Origin: Malaya genurostris
Taxonomy: Eukaryota > Arthropoda > Insecta > Diptera > Culicidae
Reading direction: 5' to 3'
DNA length: 64,000 bases
Assembly: GCF_030247185.1 (NCBI RefSeq)
Contig: NC_080571.1
Location: 10,670,631 to 10,734,630 of the forward strand
The notes under the pieces were generated by a model, which was given only the letters and a program-made list of their open reading frames with translations, was not told the origin of the DNA and made no database searches. A program made the position numbers and the translations under genes. Shown here piece after piece: positions 22,690-34,641 of this stretch (positions are counted from its first letter, which is position 1; each line of letters starts with the position of its first letter).

Positions 22690-23808
22690 CTCGGAAATTT
22701 TAAAATTTCCGATCTTTTATCTATTTTTTGAGATTCTACGACAAACCTACAACAAAACCAAAATTTTAGTAGTTATCAAATGCGTTTGTGTTGTGCATAA
22801 AAATTGTTTAGATCGTTTGTCCAATACAAAATATTTTAAGAGTTTTAGGTTATTTACTAAAAATTTTAAAATTTTCAGTGAAATCCAAGTTTCAGTTTTT
22901 TGTAAATTTTGTTTATATTAAATTTCCATCTAAAATAATAAAAAAATATATGTCATAAAATTTAAAAGTTTTGATTTCATGTTGTTTGGCAAAATTTTCC
23001 CAATAACACAAATTCTCTGTATTTGTACCAAATTTCTTGAGATTCTTTGAACGGATATATAATTTTGATCATCAATACATTGTTTCTGGTAATGATTTTA
23101 ATATTTTGAATCAAAAAAATGTACATGTCATCGCTTTAATTTTCGAGTTATATACAAACATGTGAAAAAAATGAAAAATTCATATATATTTATAAATTCA
23201 TCGATTTCTCAATGTTTTCTTCTGATTGTGTAGGAATGGTAATTGAGCGAAAATTGTAGCTGGTATCACTAGCAATCGAATGATGTATAAAAATATATAG
23301 GTCATCGCTTTGAATTTCGTGATATTTACGATCATAGTAAAAAGTCTCATCTTTTCTTAGGTCATCTATCTACAGTTTTCATTATAACTGTGGGTAGATA
23401 ACCCTATTTTTTGGTTTTTTCAGTGCATTTTATTTCTGGAAGTATTACCTTTCCAATGGTGAACAAATTTTGAAGATCGGTTGACTAACAACAAAGTTAT
23501 GACTCGATAAAGTTGAAGTTCTCAATATCCGATTCGCGATGCAGGTGCCGCATGAATGCAGATAGGGCACGTTGTGAGCTCGAAAAAAAACTTGGAACGG
23601 GAAAAATCCGATTTTCATTAGTTTTTGCTAAAAGATTGCCAATAATGATATACTTAAAATAATCTACAAACTTCACAAAATTCGAGGGAGAAAAATTTAT
23701 CGAAATTGGTCAAGTAACAACTGAGCTATAGTAGCTCAAATTTACCGTTCCAACTTTTTTTGAGGCTTGGTGCTTCGCGTAACTTTTTTAGGCTTGGTAT
23801 TAGGAGTG
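22690..23808 (-). repeat. Right inverted arm of the 5.1-kb element
   Basis: Inverse of 18707-19822. Near the tip the CCAAGCCT block is partly duplicated (about 23762-23796), which makes the right edge about 30 bp longer than the left. Confidence 0.9.
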
Positions 23809-23812
23809 TTAA

Positions 23813-25486
23813 TAATGAGCAGCCGTACCGTCAAAAAAGTCGACCAAAGTATAAGCTCTACATGAAGATACTGACAAAACTTGATTGTGTTGTAATACTG
23901 GAAGGATAATGTTAACTGAAATTTTGAAACCCAATCGAAATTCACAAAGAAATATCCTGTATGGAAGGTAATCTGTTCTCAATCTGTATCGTGACCGGAA
24001 ACATCAAAAACTAATTTAAGTACTGGAGTGCCTGAAAAAAAAACTGTTCTGTTTTGATAAGATTTGGCATCTAACCTTTGCGAAAAAGCCACGTTTTGGA
24101 ACGTCGCTAACATTTGATTGGAACTGTTTTGATTTTTTGATAAGAAGTTTAACACATATTCTTGTTTGAACTTTTTTTTTCGAAGCACCCTTTACTTCAC
24201 AGAAGCAACCCAACTCCACTCCCACCATCCGCATGCAGTCGACGCTTCGGGAATGAATATGCATTGTAGTCATTATGCGAAAATCAGATGTCATCCGTTA
24301 GGGAATCTTCTGCTGGACGGTATCTAATCTGGTTGTGATTGCCAGCGTAGCTCGGATTCCAGCACGGATAAACTTCGGATGCAATGATTCGCACTTGGTG
24401 TCCAAGTCAAGTGCGGTCCCTCTGTCGAAGCAAACGGGGATCAATCTAATTAAAAGCACTGAATCAATCAATCAATTAGCATTAAAGCCCTTGGGATGAC
24501 GATGGTTGGTTTTGATGCTGGTGTGTGAAGTTTATGTTTATGGCTGTATGAATATTTTATCTGCTTGACACACTTTTATTGCATTATTGATTTCACTTCA
24601 AACTTAGTTAAAACATCTACCGCCATCCTCTGGAACCTGGTTCTGGAATTTCAAGAGCCCTTTCCATGTTTTATCAATAGGTTCAATTCACAGGAATTGA
24701 TTCGACCCTCTCGAACAGGAACGTGTTGATCAATTTCAAGTTACTAACACAATAAACTCATTCAGTCGTAACTATTGAAGTATTCAAAAGAAGAAAAAAA
24801 TAACACAACTAAACGGCAAACATCAAAGCTTTCTATTCTCTATATCATTCTATTTCCCAAAACAAAACAAAAACAAAAAACTGCACATATTCCGCAAAAT
24901 CGAACACTCACTTAATCATTAAATATGCAATTGAATAGATCAAACTACGAATGGAGCACACACACACAATCGTTCTGTTCGAGCATTGTTTAATTGGACT
25001 GCGTACCTGCCACAGTTGATTGATGCACTGAAACCCACTCCTGTCCACGCCTACTGCGTTTCTATGCAGCCGTCAATTCACCACTCGCCGAGGGAAATCC
25101 ATCAAATGGCCATCGTGGGCACAATTAATAGGTGATATGCCTGATGTTGCCGGATCGATCTCTATTAATAGGGAATTTGGTGCAGTCGGGAAACGGGGTT
25201 TCGCACGGAAAAGCTACTGGGAAATTTAATTACCGAATGACCGGTTCGTGATAACTATCGACATTAGGGCATTGCAAGGATAATTGACGGTATCGAATGG
25301 CGTTGAGTGCCATTGTTTGAGACAGCGAATTGGCTGCTTTTTGTTGCATTATACTTTACTGTTGTTCAATTTTCTCCTGAACCGCTTGACAGAGAAGCGC
25401 GTTTTTTTTGCAAGACAAGAAATAAATGACGACTCCAAACTCAACAATGAAAACAGAAGAAAGAAAACAAAGGGCAGAAACCAGAA
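23813..25486. other. No gene recognised
   Basis: The stretch at about 24200-25300 has moderate GC and looks single-copy, with a short (CA)n at about 24958-24967. A 375-codon frame begins at 25284, but everything after codon 68 is the 9-bp array that follows. The non-repeat start shows no domain, so no gene is called. Confidence 0.45.
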
Positions 25487-26377
25487 TATTTTAGCTATTT
25501 TAGCTATTTTAGCAATTTTAGCAATTTTAGCATTTTTAGCAATTTTAGCAATTTTAGCTATTTTAGCTATTTTAGCTATTTTAGCTATTTTAGCTATTTT
25601 AGCTATTTTAGCTATTTTAGCTATTTTAGCTATTTTAGCTATTTTAGCTATTTTAGCTATTTTAGCTATTTTAGCTATTTTAGCTATTTTAGCTATTTTA
25701 GCTATTATAGCTATTTTAGCTATTTTAGCTATTTTAGCTATTTTAGCTATTTTAGCTATTTTAGCTATTTTAGCTATTTTAGCTATTTTAGCTATTTTAG
25801 CTATTTTAGCTATTTTAGCTATTTTAGCTATTTTAGCTATTTTAGCTATTTTAGCTATTTTAGCTATTTTAGCTATTTTAGCTATTTTAGCTATTTTAGC
25901 TATTTTAGCTATTTTAGCTATTTTAGCTATTTTAGCTATTTTAGCTATTTTAGCTATTTTAGCTATTTTAGCTATTTTAGCTATTTTAGCTATTTTAGCT
26001 ATTTTAGCTATTTTAGCTATTTTAGCTATTTTAGTTATTTTAGCTATTTTAGCTATTTTAGCTATTTTAGCTATTTTAGCTATTTTAGCTATTTTAGCTA
26101 TTTTAGCTATCTTAGCTATTTTAGCTATTTTAGCTATTTTAGCTATTTTAGCTATTTTAGCTATTTTAGCTATTTTAGCTATTTTAGCTACCTTAGCTAT
26201 TTTAGCTATTTTAGCTATTTTAGCTATTTTAGCTATTTTAGCTATTTTAGCTATTTTAGCTATTTTAGCTATTTTAGCTATTTTAGCTATTTTAGCTATT
26301 TTAGCTATTTTAGCTATTTTAGCTATTTTAGCTATTTTAGCTATTTTACCTATTTTAGCTATTTTAGCTATTTTAGT
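25487..26377. repeat. 9-bp array (ATTTTAGCT)n, about 99 units
   Basis: 891 bp of TTTTAGCTA units with a few variants (AATTTTAGC at the left edge, single changes near 25706, 26035, 26110, 26191 and 26348). The unit is a multiple of three and has no stop in one frame, so it reads as an Ile-Leu-Ala repeat inside a 375-codon open frame. I treat that as a by-product of the repeat. Confidence 0.95.
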
Positions 26378-26862
26378 TTTCTCCTTTTCCTATAGAATGG
26401 CAACAGAATAGCTAGAAAATCCTACGTTTGATCGGAGCTCCGATAACGCATAGTGTTATATACCATTCGACTCAGCTCGACGAGATCGGAAAATGTCTAT
26501 GCGTGCCAAGTTTTAAAGACTTTCCTCTCCGTACAAATTTCTTCGATTTTAACAAGCTTAGGCTTATTTGAAAGCTACTTTTGTGTTGTGAATCAAGCTC
26601 GAAAATCAAGTCACTGTCACTTCCGGTTCCGAAGATATAATGATATGAGTGACGTAACCAGCGAAACGCATTTTTATCTGCACTAATATTTGAGAAAGTT
26701 ATCAATGATCAGCTCAAAAATGTTTAAACTGATACTTTCGGTTTCAAGAATTTTGTGGAATATGCAACGTACGCATTGAGTCTCGCATTTCTGAACGAAC
26801 TGAAACAATATGCATCAATTTGTATTAAATACCAGACCAAATTCGTCTCAGAAATTATTCTA

Positions 26863-27774
26863 TGGAGTGTATCGAAAATAAGCTATCCCATACATTTGTG
26901 TTGTACGCTTGTATTTGTTATGGTTTTTATGCTCAGACCCCAGTATGCTGTGCGTTTGGCTGTCAGCTTTCGTTTGTTTACTTGTTTGTGCGGTTGAAAT
27001 TCTGCGTTTCAGCATTTTTTCACTGAGCAGCAACAAGGACCCGGAAATTGTATTCGCTTCTTCTGCAGTGTCCGGATGGATGCGTTTTGATGGACGATGA
27101 GACTTATGTAAAGGAGGACTCAGTCCACAATACTTTACCGTCGTCGTTGGGGAGAATGTGAGCGATGCGGACAGGTCGATTCAAGTGGAGAAATTCGGTC
27201 GAAAGGTACTGGTATGGCAAGCAATATGTTCCTGTGGTTTGAAGTCAACCATTTTTCACACTACCGTAACTGTAAATGTAGAAATCTATCGATCTGAGTG
27301 TCTCCAAACGAGATTGCTGCCTTTATATAAGAAGCACCTCTACTGTTTTGGCCGGATTTAGCGTCGGCTCACTATGCCAAAACCAATTGGCTTGCGGAAA
27401 AGGGTATAAATTTCGTTGAGAAAAATATCAATCCACCCAATTGTCCTCAGCTTCGACCCATCGAACGATACTTGGCAATCGTGAAGAGGGTTTTCAAGAA
27501 GATTGGTAAAACAGCTGGGAACATGCAGAAGTTCAAAAATAATTGGACTCAAGCGTCCAAAAAATGCGATGCAACACTTGTTCGGAACTTGATGAAGAGT
27601 CTTCGATCAAAAGTTCGAAAATTTGTGAAGGAATAAATTAAATTTCATCCGATTTTCATTTGCTCAAGTTTAACCTCGTACAATAAAAGATCAATTTTTA
27701 ATTTGAACAAAATATCGTTTTTTATCATAGTTGGGAAGAAAAATTTGTGGATAGCTTATTTTCGATACACTCCT
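26863..27774 (+). mobile_element. Tc1-type transposon, TA target duplication
   Basis: Inverted tips GGAGTGTATCGAAAATAAGC and CTATCC at both ends, with TA at 26861-26862 and 27775-27776. Length 912 bp, shorter than usual for the family (about 1.3-1.6 kb). The 5' third of the transposase gene is missing. Confidence 0.9.
27060..27636 (+). pseudogene. Tc1-type transposase, catalytic region with many lesions
   Basis: Pieces in shifting frames give CVLMDDETYVK (first catalytic D), KVLVWQAICSCGLKST, IYRSECLQTRLLP, LFWPDLASAHYAK-like sequence (second D), NPPNCPQLRPIERYLAIVKR (the E of the third site) and a basic tail ending KVRKFVKE at the stop 27634-27636. The helix-turn-helix N-terminus is absent. 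The motifs match the transposase at 36102-37085, so both belong to one subfamily. Inactive. Confidence 0.85.
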
Positions 27775-27845
27775 TAACGAAACAAATATGTTTCGATAAG
27801 ACTGATTGAATGGCCAGAGAAAGGCATTATCACACCACTAGGTGG

Positions 27846-28360
27846 ATTAGAACAAGTTTTCATAACTAAAATCTCTAGACAAATTTAGGTCATTTGGCAA
27901 TATTAGTGTTCTAGAAATTTGACGATTTCAGATGTTTTAGCTACTTTGCCTATTAGAGAGAGTGCGAGCTGTCGTCACTTATAATCTAACACTTATAAGA
28001 TTGTGCTTTCGAAACCGGATATTCCAACCATTTTCCATTGAACAATAACCAAATAGTAACTGCCAAACTGACGCAAAATTGTTGAAACTAGGTCAGGCTT
28101 CACCTAGCAAATTCAGCAGAAAATAACAATGATAGCAAAATTTTCAACTAAAACAAAAAACTTAAAATCCAGAATACAGCCCACTTTTGCGGATGTGTCA
28201 AATCTTCTGAAATTTCTGAAATGTCAATTTCTGATATTGCAAAATTGAAGAAAGTGCACAAACCGCACAAATTGTAGTGTATACAGATATTTTGAGAATT
28301 GAGAAAATAGAAAAAAAACCTGCCCATGTTATGATTGTTGTCGTTATTTTTGGCGTTCAT
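27846..28360. other. No gene recognised
   Basis: AT-rich spacer between repeat R and the second 9-bp array. Confidence 0.5.
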
Positions 28361-29293
28361 TTTGTTCTTGTTGTTCTTGTCGCTTTTACCGTTCATGTCC
28401 TTCTTGTCGTTCATGTCGTTCATGTCGTTCTTGTCGTTCTTGTCGTTTTTCTCGTTCTTGTCGTTCTGGTTGTTCTTGTTGTTCTTGTTGTTCTTGTTAT
28501 TCTTGTTGTTCTTGTTGTTCTTGTTGTTCTTGTCGTTCTTGTCGTTCTTGTTGTTCTTGTTGTTCTTGTTGTTCTTGTTGTTCTTGTTGTTCTTGTTGTT
28601 CTTGTTGTTCTTGTTGTTCTTGTTGTTCTTGTTGTTCTTGTTGTTCTTGTTGTTCTTGTTGTTCTTGTTGTTCTTGTTTTTCTTGTTGTTCTTGTTGTTC
28701 TTGTTGTTCTTGTTGTTCTTGTTGTTCTTGTTGTTCTTGTTGTTCTTGTCGTTCTTGTCGTTCTTGTTGTTCTTCTTGTTCTTGTTGTTCTTCTCGTTCT
28801 TGTCGTTCTTGTCGTTCTTGTTGTTCTTGTTGTTCTTGTTGTTCTTGTTGTTCTTGTTGTTCTTGTTGTTCTTGTTGTTCTTGTTGTTCTTGTTGTTCTT
28901 GTTGTTCTTGTTGTTCTTGTTGTTCTTGTTGTTCTTGTTGTTCTTGTTGTTCTTGTTGTTCTTGTTGTTCTTGTTGTTCTTGTTGTTCTTGTTGTTCTTG
29001 TTGTTCTTGTTGTTCTTGTTGTTCTTGTTGTTCTTGTTGTTCTTGTTGTTCTTGTTGTTCTTGTTGTTCTTGTTGTTCTTGTTGTTCTTGTTGTTCTTGT
29101 TGTTCTTGTTGTTCTTGTTGTTCTTGTTGTTCTTGTTGTTCTTGTTGTTCTTGTTGTTCTTGTTGTTCTTGTTGTTCTTGTTGTTCTTGTTGTTCTTGTT
29201 GTTCTTGTTGTTCTTGTTGTTCTTGTTGTTCTTGTTGTTCTTGTTGTTCTTGTTGTTCTTGTTGTTCTTGTTGTTCTTGTTGTTCTTGTTGTC
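28361..29293. repeat. 9-bp array (GTTCTTGTT)n, about 104 units
   Basis: Units vary at the left (GTCGTTCTTG, GTTCATGTC, CTTCTTG between 28361 and 28810) and are uniform from about 28811 to 29290. All three plus-strand frames and some minus frames stay open for about 290-340 codons (Val-Val-Leu, Leu-Phe-Leu, Thr-Thr-Arg), which is expected from the unit and is not evidence for a protein. Confidence 0.95.
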
Positions 29294-31270
29294 AAATTTT
29301 AATCCTTGGCTTCCCTCCGAACCAGTCTAATTTTACAGTCACCTTCTTAAAATAACATCTTACTTTGGAACTGCTCTAGCGCATTCAATTCGTTGATCTT
29401 CTAAAACAAACCATTCGACACTGTGCTACGGCCATTGGTGCTGATTTAAATGAACTATTCTAGAAATAATACACGGGTTGTTGTTACTGGAATGAGTATG
29501 AATCATTGGACTAAACCCCGGTGTTTGGAAGCAGACCAGAGAAATTGCAGTTGTAACTGCAACCAGAATGATTGAATAGGCAACTCGAACAAGAGCTGGC
29601 AACTCCCATCGGATCAGTCCAGTGGGCAAATTGCAACTCTGGTGTTCTTTGTTTCCATTAATTTGGCTTAGTGGCCACTCCAGCTTGATTAGTTTCGCCG
29701 CAAATACGAAGATTGACAGCATGTGGAATGTTTTGCTGGGGACCGCTCCATTCGGTTGATCATCATTACCAAATGCAACCGAGCGAAGGGTGGCAAATTG
29801 TTATTCTTTCCAAAGCACATGCAGGGGAACTAATTGGACGGTGGACATTCCGGATCCGGCGAAAATGAATCGAACTGAATCTCGTCTCAGCCCACACACA
29901 CATTTGTCATTTCGTTTTCTATTACCGGTTAATTTATTTATCAAAGGTTCACCTGACGGGACCAAACAGTGAATGTGTAATTATAGCTGACGGTGACAGA
30001 GACTAATGGTGTTTACGTTCTGGATCGGACTGATCGCATAAAAGTGAACGTGGCCACCTGGACAGTTTTCTCACGATGGCATGCGATTTGTGATTTGTCC
30101 AGAGGCTTTCGAAGAGATGTAATTCGATTATTTTGCGGGTCCAACCTGCTTTGGCATAAACAAAGGAAAAATTATCCGGGTGGGGGGCTGAAGTAGTATT
30201 ATACGTGGCAAGTGAGTGGCTACGAACATAACATCTGCTCGGTAGTTCTAGCTATCATCAGATGAACAGTGAACACTTACATCCGTTTTAGAGCCTTCCT
30301 GCACGAGCGAGCACCCTTGCGATGACAAACCAAGCTGTGTGTTCCTACTAGTGTTATCGCTGTTCAGCTTGAAGCTCTATCGCTTCCGCACAGAATGTTT
30401 GGCGACGACGAGTGTCCCGGACTCGGACACATCATCACAATACAATAAAAGTGTTAAATTTAAATTTACTACTCTCGGGCGATAAAAGTTTGCTATCTAC
30501 AATGTAATAAATTTTCCCCTTTTTAGATACCTAGCAACCGTGCGTTTTCGGTTTTGTGAGCGACCGACAGATCATGTGATGATGGGGTGATTCTTCTTCT
30601 TCAGAGTCCCATAGTTCATCGTAAAAACCGTTCATCCGAAAGCTTCGGCTGGAAACGCGTTCGGTCAACCCTAGCCCCGTGAACATCCGACGCGATGGAA
30701 GTGTGACAAAATTTCATACACTCCAGGTCACTGAAACTAAATCCATTTGCATGAAGGCAGGAAGTTAGGAGGACTGCTATTACTGCTGTTACGAGGGAAC
30801 TGACACTGTGTGTGCCTGGGGATGGTCAGTGGTCGAGTTTGGGCTGAAAATAGTGTACCATAATATCGGGTCACCGAAGCATACACACACACACACATGG
30901 AGAGACATCCGGACACAGAGCCGAATTCAGTCAATTGACTGAAAGAATGAGAATTAGTCGGATTGGAACTGCTTCCTGGTTGACTATTTGAAACTTATGA
31001 TTGGAAGCCACGAAACAATCAACCCCCATCCGAATAAAAAGCAATTAAATTCACAACTCAAACGACAGTTTTGTAATGTATCAAATGTAAAAAAATTGTT
31101 TACTTCGCAATCCATTCAGCATTGTTTTCTTATCCGTTGAAGTACGGCAAGTTATTCGATAGACTTTGCACAAGTAGCTAAAAAAGCGTGAGCAGTCACT
31201 TGTCACGGATATTTCCTATAAACTTGTACTTCACACAAATAAGTCTGTTGCCGCTAACATGATTAAACAA
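29294..31270. other. No gene recognised in 2 kb
   Basis: Moderate GC, few obvious repeats. It includes a short (CA)n at about 30884-30895 and TTC repeats near 30592. Open frames of 60-98 codons lack motifs. It looks like single-copy intron or intergenic DNA. Confidence 0.45.
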
Positions 31271-31790
31271 TTATGAAACAAATCGTTTTTCTAGTTTATT
31301 AGCACAACCAATGCTGCGCTTTTCTAACGATTTATCATTTGTCTCGAAATAAGTTTCAGCGATCACTTCCTCGTTGGAATAAATTCTCCTTTCATGGAGC
31401 ATATTTTCGAGACCTACAAACAGACAGTTATATCTGGGGGCCATATCTGATGAATATGGTGGGAGCGGTAGTAAATCCGAAGCCACGGCACGTTGCCTTG
31501 ATGGAAGAGAACTATTTTCTTCTTCATTTGGAATCGTTTATCGTTCTTCAAACACCTCAATTGGCCAGTGTAACACTCGCTTATCTTCTTCAAAGTATTC
31601 ATTTTTGAACCGGATTTTTTTTAACGGCACTCGGCTGACGAACGCTCTGACTCCGGAGTGCAGTGATGGATCCATGTTTCGTCCATTGTCACATATTGAA
31701 ATTAAAAATATTGCTTTATTTCGGCGAAACAGTTGACAACCAATGATACGTTGTCGTTGTTGGTCCATCGTGAGCAAACGCGGCACTCAC
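31271..31790 (-). pseudogene. mariner transposase, catalytic region, broken
   Basis: On the minus strand: PRLLTMDQQRQRII, FRRNKAIFL, a block whose codons give MDETWIHHCTPESE across a frame change (first D), then KKKIVLFHQGNVPW. Here the second D and the cysteine-histidine pair of HQDNAPCH are changed. Next comes LLPLPPYSSDMAPR (third site SDMAP), then ERRIYSNEEVIAETYFETND and KSLEKRSI. The domain order and the NEEVIAE motif are those of mariner elements. The N-terminal half is missing, and no inverted ends were found. Inactive. Confidence 0.85.
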
Positions 31791-32679
31791 TTTGACAACA
31801 GCTTCCTCAAAGACATATTCATATTCATAAGTTCATGTTAAATAGTGCACACACTGCTGTTGAGCGGTATCAGCGGGAATCACGATTTTTTTTCTTAAAT
31901 TTCCAAAAATTTAAATTTTAAATTTTTTCATATTTTTTGAGTTAGCTCACACTAGCGTGCGGTGAAACTTCATTTCAATCTTATATTTTTTGCTGAAAAT
32001 GAATTTTATGGCCGTTGACTGGTAGCATATCCCTTCTCATTCATTTTACTTTTGTTGTCGAAGCTCCCAGCATTCATCGTCAATTGAATAACCGTACCTA
32101 GTTACTTAAAAGTTTTACTTGCTCAGTTTGTAGTTCCAAGTGTTTGTCTAGCTGTTTCATTGTCTTCCTTGTCTTCATTGTGGCTATTGAGCAAGCGCAA
32201 ATGAATAGGCTTAATCTTCAACTCGATAACACAAAACTCTCTCCGAGGGTAGCGGTACTCATTTGAGATTTTAATTATCACCAGCAAGTTAAAATCGATA
32301 ATTTCGACTATTTGAAATGTATTGTTTCGAAATATTAAAAATAAAAACTGAAAGAGGGAGCAATAAATTTATGTTTTTTTAATTGATATTTCAGTTATCA
32401 TGACCATTCATCCACTATCTTGAGCCAATTCGAATGTTTACCTGAACTTCACTTGAAGACCGCTCTTTCATTCCATGGTAAGAGATATTTTGTTACTTCA
32501 AGAGATAAACTGACGGTGTTTAAACAGAGCTTCGGTAGAGAGAGAAACGAATGAAGGACGGGATGATGCCCATTCGGTGCGACAGCGAAGGTTGTGTGTT
32601 AGAATGTGATGTTTACTGCAGTAGATTGCTGGTCAGTGTGTGCACACAATCCATTTCAATTGAATTGAATGAAGTTTTA
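31791..32679. other. No gene recognised
   Basis: AT-rich. May include the remaining 5' part of the mariner relic, but no motif was readable. Confidence 0.4.
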
Positions 32680-33830
32680 CAACACTGATTCCTACATAAC
32701 TCAAGATATAGAGTTAATAGAGCAAAAAGTACAAGTCTTTCATACACAGAAAAAAATAATGAAATTTACACGACATGTGAATCAATAGTATGATGAAATA
32801 GGCATAAGTTGAATCGAAAATTAAATTGAATTGCATAGATTTTCCAATGAACAAGACTGTATATTTTAAAAAATGCTTAGAACTGTAAAATAACTTTCCA
32901 TTCAATTCCCTGCTCCAAATATGTGCATGAAAATTGATGTAAATTCACAAAATATTTTCATCTGTGTATGTGAAAATTGTTCATATACTTTTGTATATGT
33001 TTTCCGACACAATTTCATGAAAAAACGCTGAATTTTCAATCGGAATAGCGTTAATCAAAATTTTGGTAAGTGCTACAATTCTTAAGATAAAGCGAATTTA
33101 AATGTTGTAACTTTCTGCCGTTTTCGAATGTTTTTCGAGTCTTGTTACTTTACAAAAGTATTTTTCTGAAAAAGTAGATAATATTTTACTTCTAGAATCC
33201 AAACAATAACGTTATTTTTTATTTTCTGCCTAAATATAATATTTCTTCATCTGAATTCGATTCAAAAACATTTCGCCAATTTATGGCTATTTATTCGTGA
33301 TTTTATTATTTTTTTACACTTCTAATATTGTTGTCTACATTTATAAAAATAGTAACAAATTAACTCCGAATCAAAACGATGAAATATTTTCCGAGAAGAC
33401 TCTTTTCGAAAAATTTCAAAACTGATGCAATTTCTTACAATGTTTATTCTTTTACACGACCTAATACCATATAAAATTATTATATTACAGAGCTACCACA
33501 AGCATAAAAGTAACAAATTCTCCATTTTTTGAGAAAAATTGATTCTACGTTAACAAGACTCAAGAAAAATTCGAAAATGACCGAAAGTGATAAATTTCAG
33601 GTAATCGTTAATTTAAATTCGCTTTATCTATAGAAAGGGAGCATTTGGCAAAATTTTGATTAACAACTTTTCGATTGGAAATTTAACGTTATTTCACAAA
33701 ATCGTGTCGGAAAACATGAAAAAATGAATGAACAATTTTCAAAAAAGTCATATTTGAGAGACTATTCATTTTGAATCCTCCATCTTGAGCTATAGTGCAA
33801 TAAATTTAATCAGTTGTCAGCTACAATATA
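32680..33830. mobile_element. Foldback (palindromic) element, non-coding
   Basis: The segment at about 32960-33180 pairs with about 33500-33740 in inverse order. Shared blocks include GAAAATTGTTCAT, TTTTCCGACAC, GCGTTAATCAAAATTTTG-like sequence, ATAAAGCGAATTTAAAT and TTCGAGTCTTGTTA. The outer ends (ACTCAAGATA near 32698 and the inverse near 33785) also pair loosely. The centre, 33200-33490, is unpaired. No ORF. Exact ends and target duplication could not be fixed. Confidence 0.65.
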
Positions 33831-34510
33831 TCAACTAAAAAAATAATTTTAAAATTACAAGTTTTGAGAATTTTGGGTGTATACTCATCGTTTAAATAAG
33901 GTCTAACTTAGTTGATTTGGAATTTTCGGATCGATGCACAACTCTAATTTTGGCGCCAAATTCGTGTTGTACAAAAAATGTTTCTAAGGAAAAGTTTAAG
34001 GAAATCAATTGGTCATTAGAAACAAAAACACTGAGAGAAAAAATTATATACTTTTCAAAGAATCAGAAAAATTAACGGAAAAATTATTGGTGTGCTCGTT
34101 TTCTCTCAATGAAATAATTTCTGACACGAATTTGGGCTGAAATTTTCTGACAAAAATTCTTTCAGATTAATTTGGCTATGTTTTTACAAAGTACAAAACG
34201 GCTTTTAGACAAACCCCCTAAATAACCAAAAACTGTGGTCGGCCAGTTGTTTCACAAATAACGTTAACTTTACGTCTGCTTAGCGAACGACGAAGACGGA
34301 AACGACAGCCTAATGATATTCAAACTCGATTCACAGCCCAAAAGCTCTTTTCAAACGAGTCTAAGTGCAAAAGGAAAATCTTTAAAAGGTACAAATCCAC
34401 ACACAAACCATTCAGAGTACTCGGATTTTGGTTGAATTGAGCAATTTTGGCAAACTACATATTACAGTAGTATATAACCTACTAAATTCCAAATTCATTG
34501 TCGTTTTTTT
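33831..34510. other. No gene recognised
   Basis: AT-rich spacer with no features seen. Confidence 0.5.
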
Positions 34511-34641
34511 CTTGTTTCGATTAAACAATTTATAACCTTTGCCTCTTCGGGCCAGAAATGATCCTATGTGCGGGGTTAGGAATCGAACCCAGGTGAGCTG
34601 CATGAAAGGCATCGACTTGCGCATCACGCCATGTCCGTCCA
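34511..34641 (-). mobile_element. tRNA-derived SINE, family 1
   Basis: On the minus strand the 5' end is GGACGGACATGGCGTGATG, followed by a tRNA-like body with the B-box GGGTTCGATTCC and then CATAGGATCA, CGAAGAGGC and an A-rich tail. CGTTTTTTT flanks both sides. It matches copies at 41668-41816, 45365-45515 and the head of 49284-49503. SINEs like this depend on a LINE for mobility and use an internal RNA polymerase III promoter. Confidence 0.8.

Larger units (their letters stand above)
18707..23808. mobile_element. 5.1-kb element with about 1.1-kb inverted arms and TTAA at both edges
   Basis: The left arm begins CACTCCAAATACCAAGCCTC. The right arm is its inverse, with an extra partial copy of the CCAAGCCTC block close to the tip. 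Arms run about 18707-19822 and 22690-23808 and stay recognisable over their whole length, at roughly nine bases in ten by eye. TTAA occurs at 18703-18706 and 23809-23812. The tip sequence does not match a family I can name. TTAA duplications are typical of piggyBac and Kolobok elements. No transposase was found in the 2.9-kb middle, which is filled by other insertions. It is therefore a non-autonomous or gutted element. Confidence 0.8.
26452..27845 (+). repeat. Dispersed repeat R with a Tc1 element inside
   Basis: The left part has ATATACCATTCGACTCAGCT and CGACGAGATCGGAAAATG, then one internal unit (CTTCCGGTTCCGAAGATATA, GAGTGACGTAACC). The right tip is AAAGGCATTATCACACCACT and AGGTGGATTA at about 27817-27845. 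The Tc1 element at 26863-27774 splits it. Confidence 0.75.

Noticed and set aside
25284..26411. 375-codon open frame reading Ile-Leu-Ala repeats
   Set aside because: It is produced by a 9-bp tandem array without a stop. The short non-repeat start has no domain or gene-like context.
28277..29330. Overlapping open frames of 341, 331 and 291 codons on both strands
   Set aside because: All come from the GTTCTTGTT array. Several frames on both strands being open at once is the mark of a repeat, not of a gene.
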